The translations under genes and the position numbers were made by a program. This document shows positions 1 to 6,267 of a DNA stretch of 21,486 nucleotides, one piece after another. Each line of letters opens with the position of its first letter. The stretch's first letter is position 1. The DNA is from an uncultured Collinsella sp. Its GTDB lineage: Bacteria > Actinomycetota > Coriobacteriia > Coriobacteriales > Coriobacteriaceae. The stretch lies in the NCBI GenBank assembly GCA_902492825.1, contig CABUMZ010000015.1, forward strand, positions 1 to 21,486. Direction: 5' to 3'. The notes beneath the pieces are model-generated. The model was given only the letters and a program-made list of their open reading frames with translations, did not search any database and had not been told where the DNA came from.

Positions 1-1
1 T

Positions 2-922
2 TCTCCCCATCAACGCGACGCGCATCCACAGCCGGTGTGCAGTCGTCGCATCTTTTTGGGTAGCGCTCTCGCTGCGAGCGCTTCTGTCGTCGCCGGCGCA
101 CTTGCCGGTTGCCAGCGCCCCTCCACGCTGGAAGTAGTTCAGCCCACGACAGGCGGCGGTCGCGACGACCTGTCCGATTCCGTTATCGGCAAGGATAAGA
201 TCCGCATTGGCATGGAGGCGGCCTACGCCCCGTACAACTGGCAGGTTTCCGAGGCCAGCGAGTTCACGATCCCCATCGATAACGTGCAGGGCGCTTATGC
301 CGACGGCTACGACGTGCAGATCGCCAAGATCGTCTGCAAGGCCCTTGGCGGTGAGCCCGTTGCCGTCAAGCAGAGCTTCTCGGGCCTCATCGATTCACTT
401 AACAATGGCCAGATCGACCTCATCATTGCCGGCATGAGCGCCACGCCCGAGCGCGAGGAGTCCGTCGGCTTTTCCGATCCGTACTTTATCGGCTACTTTG
501 GCCTATTCGTAAAAGAGGGCTCGCCCTACCAAAACGCGACCAAGCTCAGCGACTTTAGCGGCGCCACGGTGCTCGGCCAAAAGGACACGATGCTCGACAC
601 CGTCATTGACGAGATCCCGGGCGTCGTCCACAAAAATCCGGTCGATTCGGTACCCACGGTGTTCTCGAACCTGCTGCAGGGCACTTGTGACGCTGTGACC
701 TACAACACCGAAAACGAGAAGGGCTATATGGCCCAAAACCCGGGCATCGTGCCCATTCGCTTTGCGGAGGGCGAGGGCTTTAAGCAGGAGGTTACGGCAA
801 ACGTCGGCTGCCGCAAGGGCTCGGACAAGCTGCTCAAACTTATCGATAAGACGCTCAAGGGCATCAGCCAGGAGGAGCGCGACCAGATGTGGGACGCGTG
901 CCTCGACCGTCAGCCGGCATAG
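2..922 (+). CDS. Polar amino acid ABC transporter substrate-binding lipoprotein (5' end cut by window)
   Basis: Extracytoplasmic solute-binding protein of the SBP_bac_3 family, which captures a polar amino acid and delivers it to the permease encoded next door. The reading frame is open to the window edge. The only in-frame start visible is GTG at 35, which has no ribosome binding site, so the true start probably lies upstream. Counting from GTG 35, residues 3-9 read SRRIFLG, a Tat-type twin-arginine motif. A hydrophobic stretch follows, then a lipobox LAGC with Cys26 as the predicted lipidated residue. The mature domain has the family pattern AYAPYNW, then DLIIAGMSATPERE and FSDPYF; the Arg in TPERE normally binds the ligand carboxylate. 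Length from GTG is 295 residues, normal for the family. The stop codon overlaps the Shine-Dalgarno sequence of the permease, so the genes form an operon. Ligand not determinable; family call is firm. Confidence 0.9.
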   Translation, partial: SPHQRDAHPQPVCSRRIFLGSALAASASVVAGALAGCQRPSTLEVVQPTTGGGRDDLSDSVIGKDKIRIGMEAAYAPYNWQVSEASEFTIPIDNVQGAYADGYDVQIAKIVCKALGGEPVAVKQSFSGLIDSLNNGQIDLIIAGMSATPEREESVGFSDPYFIGYFGLFVKEGSPYQNATKLSDFSGATVLGQKDTMLDTVIDEIPGVVHKNPVDSVPTVFSNLLQGTCDAVTYNTENEKGYMAQNPGIVPIRFAEGEGFKQEVTANVGCRKGSDKLLKLIDKTLKGISQEERDQMWDACLDRQPA

Positions 923-931
923 GGAGGCAGC

Positions 932-2080
932 ATGAAAGGCATCAATCGTCTGGCCTCCTTTATCAAGGCCGACCACCGTTATGTGTACCTGGGCACGAGC
1001 GTTATCGCGGCGCTCGGCTTGGCATTTAGCCAGCGCAACCCCACGCCGCTGAGCTTTTTGGCGCCCACCGGCATCTTCCAAGATTGCCTTTGGGCGATTC
1101 TTTGGGCCTGGATCGTCGTGTCGGCGGCAGCGCTCGTCACCAAGGTTATGCACTGGAGCGACTATCGCGAAAAGTCACCGTTTGCATCCGAGCGTTTCCG
1201 TCGCGGCGCGCGCCTGGGCAGCTATGTCGTGGTCGTCATCGCGGCGATCTTCTTTGTCGACCGCTGCGTCATGTCGTTTATCGACCTGGTGCAGGTGAGT
1301 ATTGTCTCGGACTCCAACCCCAGCGACTTTTTGTCGAGCCTGGTCTACATGACCTACAAGAGCGGGGACTTCTTTATCCGCGGCATCGAGATCACCATCG
1401 CACTTGCGACCTTCGGTACCGTCATCGCTTTTTTCCTTGCGCTGCTCTTTGTGTTTTTGCGCATTCAGACCTTCGATCGCGTGGACAACGACTTGGTGCG
1501 CTTCTTTAAGAGCATTGGCCGAGGCTTTGCGACCATCTACTCCACCATCGTGCGTGGCACGCCCATGATGGTCCAGGGCCTACTCATCTATTACGCGGGC
1601 TTCACCGTTTTGCGCGGCATGGGCTTCGAGACCGCCCAGGCCAACCAGATCTGGAGTACCTTCACTGCTGGCCTCGTCACCATCTCGCTCAACTCTACCG
1701 CCTACATGATGGAGGTCCTGCGCGGCGGCATCGAGTCCATCGATCCCGGCCAGGCCGAGGCTGCGCGCTCGCTGGGCCTGTCGCAGTGGCAGGCTATGCG
1801 CAAGGTCGTGTTCCCTCAGGGTATTAAAAACGCGATCCCGGCGCTCACCAACGAGCTCATCATCAACATCAAGGATTCGTCGGTGCTCTCGGTCATCGGC
1901 GTGTTCGACCTCATGTACGCCACCACCACCGTCTCCGGCGTGTACTACCGCCAGATGGAGGTCTACTGCGTGGCGCTTGTGGTCTATCTGATCCTGACGC
2001 TCGTGGCGAGCCGCCTGCTCGAGGCCTTTGGCAAAAAGCTCGGCGCCGAGGCTCCGGCCACGCTGCCCAGCTCTAACTAG
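932..2080 (+). CDS. Polar amino acid ABC transporter permease with N-terminal membrane extension
   Basis: Inner-membrane permease of the HisM/GlnP type (BPD_transp_1 family), the translocation channel of the importer. The start ATG at 932 follows AGGGAGG (921-927), which overlaps the upstream stop. The permease domain begins near residue 150, with the helix starting GIEITIALATFGTVI. The cytoplasmic EAA loop that docks on the ATPase lies at about 275-294 (EAARSLGLSQWQAM). The protein is 382 residues long, while family members are usually 210-270. The extra length is N-terminal and holds about three predicted membrane helices (near 17-32, 51-71 and 95-115) that are not part of the standard domain. 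It sits 9 bp after the binding protein and 22 bp before the ATPase, so it is part of the same operon. Family and role are clear; the function of the extension is unknown. Confidence 0.93.
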   Translation: MKGINRLASFIKADHRYVYLGTSVIAALGLAFSQRNPTPLSFLAPTGIFQDCLWAILWAWIVVSAAALVTKVMHWSDYREKSPFASERFRRGARLGSYVVVVIAAIFFVDRCVMSFIDLVQVSIVSDSNPSDFLSSLVYMTYKSGDFFIRGIEITIALATFGTVIAFFLALLFVFLRIQTFDRVDNDLVRFFKSIGRGFATIYSTIVRGTPMMVQGLLIYYAGFTVLRGMGFETAQANQIWSTFTAGLVTISLNSTAYMMEVLRGGIESIDPGQAEAARSLGLSQWQAMRKVVFPQGIKNAIPALTNELIINIKDSSVLSVIGVFDLMYATTTVSGVYYRQMEVYCVALVVYLILTLVASRLLEAFGKKLGAEAPATLPSSN

Positions 2081-2102
2081 GCTTAAGACGAGGAGAATCA
2101 TC

Positions 2103-2888
2103 ATGGCAGATACCGCCACTACCGGCACTGCGGCAGCCGTGCAAAACCAAGAGCCGCTTATCCGCGTCGAGGGCCTGCGCAAGAGCTTTGGCTCGCTCGA
2201 GGTACTCAAGGGCATCGACTTGTCCGTCAATCCCGGCGAGGTCGTCACCATCATCGGCGCCTCGGGCTCGGGCAAGTCGACCTTCCTGCGCTGCCTCAAC
2301 CTGCTCGAGACCCCGGACGCGGGCCACATCTGGTTCCACGGCCAGGACCTCACGGCCGAGCGCTGCAATATCAATAAACTGCGCGAGGACATCGGCATGG
2401 TGTTCCAGGGCTTCAACCTGTTCAACAACATGGACGTGCTCGACAACTGCACGCTCGCGCCCGTCACGCTCAAAAAGATGAGCAAGGTCGAGGCCGAGAA
2501 GGTCGCGATGGAGCATCTGACCAGCGTGGGACTCGAAAAGTTCGCGCACGCCGCCGTGGGTCGCCTGTCCGGTGGTCAAAAGCAGCGCGTGGCCATCGCT
2601 CGTGCCCTGTGCATGAATCCGCAGATCATGCTGTTTGACGAGCCGACCTCAGCGCTCGACCCCGAGATCGTGGGCGAGGTGCTCGAGGTCATGCGCAAGC
2701 TCGCCGCCGACGGCATGACCATGGTCGTCGTCACGCACGAGATGGCCTTTGCCCGAACCGTATCCGACCGCGTGGTCTTTATGGACAAGGGCGTGGTGCT
2801 CGAGGACGCTGCGCCGGTCGAGCTCTTCGGCAACCCCAAACACCAGCGCACCCGCGAGTTCCTCTCTCGCTATCTCGAGGACAAATAA
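2103..2888 (+). CDS. Polar amino acid ABC transporter ATP-binding protein
   Basis: Cytoplasmic ATPase of the GlnQ/HisP class that powers the importer. I chose ATG 2103 because AGGAG at 2091-2095 precedes it; an upstream in-frame ATG at 2028 would overlap the permease by 53 bp. The product is 261 residues, slightly longer than typical members because of about 18 disordered residues at the front. Visible motifs are Walker A GASGSGKST (52-60), the Q-loop at Gln102, signature LSGGQ (155-159), Walker B IMLFDEP with Asp179 and Glu180, and the switch His202 in THEMAF. The segment SALDPEIVGEVLEVM is typical of the amino acid importers. It is the last gene of the operon, with a weak terminator-like hairpin after the stop. 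Substrate specificity cannot be read from the ATPase. Confidence 0.95.
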   Translation: MADTATTGTAAAVQNQEPLIRVEGLRKSFGSLEVLKGIDLSVNPGEVVTIIGASGSGKSTFLRCLNLLETPDAGHIWFHGQDLTAERCNINKLREDIGMVFQGFNLFNNMDVLDNCTLAPVTLKKMSKVEAEKVAMEHLTSVGLEKFAHAAVGRLSGGQKQRVAIARALCMNPQIMLFDEPTSALDPEIVGEVLEVMRKLAADGMTMVVVTHEMAFARTVSDRVVFMDKGVVLEDAAPVELFGNPKHQRTREFLSRYLEDK

Positions 2889-2913
2889 CCGACCGCAAAC
2901 GCTTACGTTGCAG

Positions 2914-2938
2914 GGCCGCTCCCGTGGGGCGGCCTTTG
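2914..2938 (+). terminator. Weak intrinsic terminator after the ABC transporter operon
   Basis: A 6-bp perfect GC stem, GGCCGC (2914-2919) with GCGGCC (2929-2934), has a 9-nt loop and is followed by TTTGTC. The T run is short, so termination is probably partial. It lies 25 bp after the stop codon and before the Shine-Dalgarno sequence of the M20 peptidase. Confidence 0.5.
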
Positions 2939-2960
2939 TCGTCACAATCGAAAGGATGTC

Positions 2961-4376
2961 ATGGCCGAGGTTTGGCGCTTCTTTGCGCATGAGGACGATT
3001 TTGCCGATATAGACGAGGCCGGCGCGTGCGAGCGCTTGGGCCGCGTGCTGTCGTTTCCGACCATTTCGAGCATGGATGCCGAGGCGGTGGATTGGCAGCC
3101 CTTCGACGACCTGCGCGCGTATATGCAGCAGGCCTGGCCGCACGTATTTGCGGCGGGCGAGGTCGAGCTTGTCGGCCATTCGCTGTTGGTGACGCTTGGC
3201 GGTTCCGACTCCTCCCTCAAACCCGTCATGCTCATGGGCCACATGGACGTGGTCCCCGTGGTGCCGGGTACCGAGGCCGACTGGACGCACGCCCCCTTTA
3301 GCGGACAGGTGGACGACACCTACATTTGGGGTCGCGGCGCTATCGACATGAAGGATCAGGTCGCAGGCATTCTCGAGGCGGTTGAGTATGCGTTGGCGCA
3401 CGGTTGGGAGCACAAGCGTTCGCTGTTGCTCGCCTTTGGCCAGGACGAGGAAACCACGCAGTACGGCGCTGGAGCTATCGGCCGCGTGCTCGAGGAGCGC
3501 GGTGTTGAGCTCGAGTTTCTGATCGACGAGGGCGACTACCGTATCGTTTCGGCTGCCGAGTACGGCGCGGGCGAGGGCTGGCTTATGCATGCCGACCTGG
3601 CCGAAAAGGGCTATGCCGATATCGTGCTCAAGACGAAGAGCGCGGGCGGGCATTCGTCTAACCCCTACGGCGGCACGTCGCTCGAGGTGCTCAGCCGTGC
3701 CATCGCCGCAATCTGCGATATCGAGTGGCCGACGCGCGTGACCGATCTGCTTGCCGCGCAGCTTGTCGAGCTGGGGCTCTACACGGCGGATGAGATTGCC
3801 GCCAACGGGGATGCCATCGTGCGCGAGTGCCTCGCCAGCAAAAAGCTCTATCCGCTGGTGACGACCACCTGCGCGCCCACGCAGATCGAGGGAGGCAGCG
3901 CCGGCGCCAACGTAATGCCGCAGGATATGTGGGCCAGTATCAATTTCCGCATGCTCGAGGGCACGAGTGTGGCCGACGTTGTGGCGCGCTGCCGTGAGGC
4001 GGTTGCCGGGGCGGACCTTGCCGGTCGTGTCGAAGTGGAGCTGGGCCCCGGCAGCTCCGAGCCCTCGCCGTCCCCGCGCATCGGTGGTCCCGGCCTCGAG
4101 GCGGTTCGCTCCATCGCCGCCCGCTATTTCTGCGATCCAAAGGGGACGGAGGAAAACGGATCATCCGAGCCGTTGGCGATTGTCCCCTCGACCGTGATCG
4201 GCGCGACCGACGCTGCCAACTACCAGCACATTTGCTCCGAATGCATTCGTTTTTCGGCGTTTGTGGTCGACGATGACGAGTGCGACCGCGGCGTCCACGG
4301 CACCAACGAGCGCATCACCCGCCGCGCCTACCTCCAGGGTGTTCGCTTCCTCATCGCCCTGCTCCATACGCTCTAG
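2961..4376 (+). CDS. M20-family metallopeptidase (carboxypeptidase-like)
   Basis: Di-zinc cytoplasmic hydrolase of peptidase family M20, closest in layout to Gly-Xaa carboxypeptidase/CPS1-like members, which remove C-terminal amino acids or cleave N-acyl amino acids. All expected metal ligands are visible: His94 and Asp96 in GHMDVVPV, bridging Asp129 in GRGAIDMKD, catalytic Glu163 and metal Glu164 in GQDEET, Asp189 in LIDEGDY, and His446 in GVHGTNE. The dimerisation domain starts near residue 220 with the conserved His231 in AGGHSSNP. The ATG start follows AAAGGA (2951-2956). At 471 residues it has the length of the carboxypeptidase subgroup. A stretch near residues 391-399 (DPKGTEENG) looks extra for the fold. 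It follows an amino acid importer but lies beyond the weak terminator, so a link to peptide use is only suggestive. Exact substrate unknown. Confidence 0.9.
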   Translation: MAEVWRFFAHEDDFADIDEAGACERLGRVLSFPTISSMDAEAVDWQPFDDLRAYMQQAWPHVFAAGEVELVGHSLLVTLGGSDSSLKPVMLMGHMDVVPVVPGTEADWTHAPFSGQVDDTYIWGRGAIDMKDQVAGILEAVEYALAHGWEHKRSLLLAFGQDEETTQYGAGAIGRVLEERGVELEFLIDEGDYRIVSAAEYGAGEGWLMHADLAEKGYADIVLKTKSAGGHSSNPYGGTSLEVLSRAIAAICDIEWPTRVTDLLAAQLVELGLYTADEIAANGDAIVRECLASKKLYPLVTTTCAPTQIEGGSAGANVMPQDMWASINFRMLEGTSVADVVARCREAVAGADLAGRVEVELGPGSSEPSPSPRIGGPGLEAVRSIAARYFCDPKGTEENGSSEPLAIVPSTVIGATDAANYQHICSECIRFSAFVVDDDECDRGVHGTNERITRRAYLQGVRFLIALLHTL

Positions 4377-4410
4377 AATCCGACAAAGGGACTCTCCCTT
4401 TGTCGGATTC
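4376..4410. terminator. Perfect 16-bp hairpin starting on the last base of the peptidase stop codon
   Basis: GAATCCGACAAAGGGA (4376-4391) and its exact reverse complement (4395-4410) enclose a 3-nt CTC loop. There is no T run beyond the stem on the + strand, but the stem itself holds a CCCTTTG segment. It could act as a symmetric terminator or RNA end-stabiliser for the M20 gene. The core AAAGGGA-CTC-TCCCTTT looks like a repeat-family palindrome. Confidence 0.6.
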
Positions 4411-4430
4411 CGTGCGGGTTATATGCAGGT

Positions 4431-4457
4431 TTGCCTGCGCACGCTATCATGTATGGG
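4431..4457 (+). promoter_or_regulatory. Possible prfA promoter
   Basis: TTGCCT (4431-4436) and TATGGG (4452-4457) are 15 bp apart, the same spacing as the better TTGCCA/TACAAT pair before prmC. The -10 is poor. It is proposed mainly because the preceding hairpin should separate prfA from the peptidase gene. Confidence 0.25.
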
Positions 4458-4470
4458 TTAGACCGCAACT

Positions 4471-4524
4471 ATGTACCCCGTACGCGAAGGGATGCGCATG
4501 TATCTGAAGATCGACATGCTCTAG
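4471..4524 (+). other. Candidate leader ORF ending in UAG upstream of prfA
   Basis: A short open frame reads MYPVREGMRMYLKIDML and stops at TAG (4522-4524). In-frame ATGs lie at 4471, 4492 and 4498. GAAGG (4486-4490) is 7 bp before ATG 4498, giving an 8-residue peptide as the best-supported form. If the UAG is read through, the same frame stays open for 22 more codons and stops at TAA (4591-4593), which abuts the prfA ribosome binding site. UAG is decoded only by RF1, the prfA product. ORFs this short arise by chance, so the call is speculative. Confidence 0.2.
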
Positions 4525-4605
4525 CTGGACTTACCCCCGCAATGGCGCCGTGCGCCCCATCAATTCTGCCGATTTTCACCTTCACGCATATAAAGGAGTC
4601 CCGTC

Positions 4606-5673
4606 ATGCGCGACAAGCTCGAAAAGATCATCAAGGCCTACGAGGAGCTCGAGAAAAAGCTTTCCGACCCGGCCGTCGCTTCCGATATCAAGGAGTTCAC
4701 GCGTCTCAACAAGGAGTACGCGCACCAGTCCGACCTCATCGCTGCCTCGCGCGAGTACATCGGCGCGCTCGATGACATCGAGGCTGCCAAGGAAATGCTC
4801 CACGATACTACCGATGCCGATGAGAAGGAGATGCTCCAGATGGACATCTCCGAAAACGAGGCCAAGCTTCCCCAGCTCGAGGAAGACATTAAGTACATGC
4901 TCATCCCGAGCGACCCCAACGACGACAAGAACACCATCGTCGAGATTCGCTCCGCCGCTGGTGGCGACGAGGCGGCTATCTTTGCCGGCGATCTGTACAA
5001 GATGTATCAGCGCTTCTGCGAGTCGCGCGGCTGGAAGACCACCGTGCTCGACTCCAGCCCCAGCGAGGCCGGCGGCTTTAAGTCCATCGAGTTCAAGGTC
5101 GAGGGCGACCGCGTCTACTCCGTCATGAAGTTCGAGTCCGGCGTGCACCGCGTCCAGCGCGTTCCCAAGACCGAGTCCCAGGGCCGTATCCAGACCTCCA
5201 CGGCGACCGTCGCCGTACTTCCCGAAGCCGAGGAGATCGACGTCCAGATCAACCAGTCCGACCTGCGCATCGACACCTACTGCGCCTCCGGTCCTGGCGG
5301 TCAGTGCGTTAACACCACTTATTCCGCCGTGCGCATCACCCACCTGCCCACCAACACCGTGGTGCAGTCGCAGGAACAGCGCTCCCAGATCCAGAACCGC
5401 GAAGTCTGCATGCAGATGCTGCGCGCCCGTCTGTACGAGATGGAGCTCGAGAAGCAGCAGGCAGAGCTCGGTGCCGAGCGCCAGAGCCAGATCGGCCACG
5501 GCAACCGTTCCGAGAAGATCCGTACCTACAACCAGCCCCAGGACCGCGTGACCGATCACCGCATCGGCTTCAACTCCACCTACAACGGCGTCCTCCTGGG
5601 CGACCAGCTCGGCACCGTCATCGAGGCGCTCGCCGCCGCCGAGCGTGCCGAGAAGCTGGCACAGGCCGTTTAA
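4606..5673 (+). CDS. prfA: Peptide chain release factor 1
   Basis: RF1 recognises UAA and UAG in the ribosomal A site and triggers peptide release. The start ATG follows AAAGGAG (4592-4598). The product is 355 residues, the normal length. The N-terminal domain is a charged helical region (1-100). The central PCRF domain begins with VEIRSAAGGDEAAIFAGDL near 112-130. The stop-codon reading motif PxT is present as PKT (187-189), with Gln184 upstream. The catalytic GGQ is at 231-233 in SGPGGQCVNTTYSAVRITH. Oddity: the His that normally follows GRI and stacks on the second stop-codon base is Gln196 (GRIQTS). The GGQ glutamine is the methylation target of PrmC, encoded next. PKT and the overall layout separate it from RF2, which carries SPF. 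The stop codon runs directly into a structured repeat. Confidence 0.97.
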   Translation: MRDKLEKIIKAYEELEKKLSDPAVASDIKEFTRLNKEYAHQSDLIAASREYIGALDDIEAAKEMLHDTTDADEKEMLQMDISENEAKLPQLEEDIKYMLIPSDPNDDKNTIVEIRSAAGGDEAAIFAGDLYKMYQRFCESRGWKTTVLDSSPSEAGGFKSIEFKVEGDRVYSVMKFESGVHRVQRVPKTESQGRIQTSTATVAVLPEAEEIDVQINQSDLRIDTYCASGPGGQCVNTTYSAVRITHLPTNTVVQSQEQRSQIQNREVCMQMLRARLYEMELEKQQAELGAERQSQIGHGNRSEKIRTYNQPQDRVTDHRIGFNSTYNGVLLGDQLGTVIEALAAAERAEKLAQAV

Positions 5674-5820
5674 GTTACGGCGTTTTACCAAACGCCGTAA
5701 CGACTCGACGCTGCAAACGCCCCTAAGCGGCAATCTGACGTTCAATCGTCGGTCGCGTACCGAAGTACGCTTCCCTCCTCTTTCACGTCACCTTGCTCGC
5801 TTAGGGGCGTTTTCGCTGTC
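5673..5820 (+). repeat. Composite structured repeat, copy 1 (3' of prfA)
   Basis: A 42-bp head (5673-5714) is identical to 21243-21284 and holds a 12-bp hairpin, GTTACGGCGTTT (5674-5685) with its complement (5690-5701) around TACC, then the linker GACTCGACGCTGC. Next comes a perfect 15-bp stem, AAACGCCCCTAAGCG (5715-5729) with 5798-5812. Inside it are conserved boxes CAATCTGACGTTCAA (5731-5745) and TTCACGTCACCTTG (5782-5795), which pair as CAA/TTG and TGACGT/ACGTCA across a TC/CC internal loop. The apex is a variable hairpin, GCGTAC-CGAA-GTACGC (5755-5770). TCGCTGTC (5813-5820) closes the shared part. Copy 2 keeps the fold with different stems. The stem ending GGGGCGTTTT could also help termination. 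Confidence 0.85.
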
Positions 5821-5849
5821 CGTCCTCTACCTGCGGCGCCTTGGATGTA

Positions 5850-5874
5850 GTCATTGGGGACGTTCTTAAATGAC
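5850..5874. repeat. REP-like hairpin with GGGGACGTTC core
   Basis: GTCATT (5850-5855) pairs with AATGAC (5869-5874) around a 13-nt loop that contains GGGGACGTTC. The 12-mer TTGGGGACGTTC (5854-5865) recurs at 21429-21440, at a similar distance behind the second composite repeat (34 and 38 nt after TCGCTGTC). Short hairpin plus shared loop is the form of REP elements mobilised by IS200/IS605-like transposases; no transposase lies in the window. Confidence 0.55.
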
Positions 5875-6192
5875 TAGGTTGGGTACATTGCTTTGAGATG
5901 TTATTTAATCGGCTTTGATGGCCATTAAGCCGGCTACCTGCTCAAAGAAATTAGCGGCATATATCCGCTATCGAAAATATTGCTCGAAAAAGCGTCCGAG
6001 AAGTCGCGGGGCGATTTTTGATGCGTCGCGCGTCAAGTGATCTGGCAAGTTCTTGGTTAGATATTGGTCAGTTTTGGGTCAACCTTGCCAAAAGCTTGAC
6101 GAATGCAGATTTAGACGTCGACGAATGAACATTTTAGGCAGGTTCCAAGCAAAATTCTGGGCTGATTCTCGATAATCGCCTTCAATCGCCCC
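5875..6192. other. AT-richer intergenic stretch with two palindromes, no gene seen
   Basis: This stretch is visibly richer in A and T than its surroundings and holds no convincing reading frame on either strand. It contains a near-perfect 23-bp palindrome at 5910-5932 (CGGCTT and AAGCCG arms around TGATGGCCATT) and a second inverted repeat, TAGCGG (5952-5957) with CCGCTA (5965-5970). Further on GTCAA and TTGAC (about 6078-6102) form a weaker inverted pair. It may be a decayed mobile segment or a regulatory region; I cannot assign it. Confidence 0.4.
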
Positions 6193-6219
6193 TTGCCATG
6201 CGCTGGCCTCGCGTACAAT
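6193..6219 (+). promoter_or_regulatory. Likely prmC promoter
   Basis: TTGCCA (6193-6198) and TACAAT (6214-6219) are separated by 15 bp, about 50 bp before the prmC start. The -10 is good, the spacing is short. The sequence CTCGCGTACAAT resembles CTCGTACAAT before the ATP synthase operon, which supports it. Confidence 0.45.
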
Positions 6220-6267
6220 CTGCTCCGACATTCGCGCGCCGTCCGGCGCTTAAGAGGGGAGGGCCCC

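Noticed and set aside
4431..4775. A 114-codon frame covering the prfA leader and the start of prfA.
   Set aside because: It has no family resemblance and overlaps prfA out of frame; its upstream part is the promoter and leader region.
5673..5820. Idea that the composite element is an integron attC site or a retron msr/msd.
   Set aside because: No attC core sites and no integrase or reverse transcriptase gene are seen; the conserved boxes do not resemble either class.
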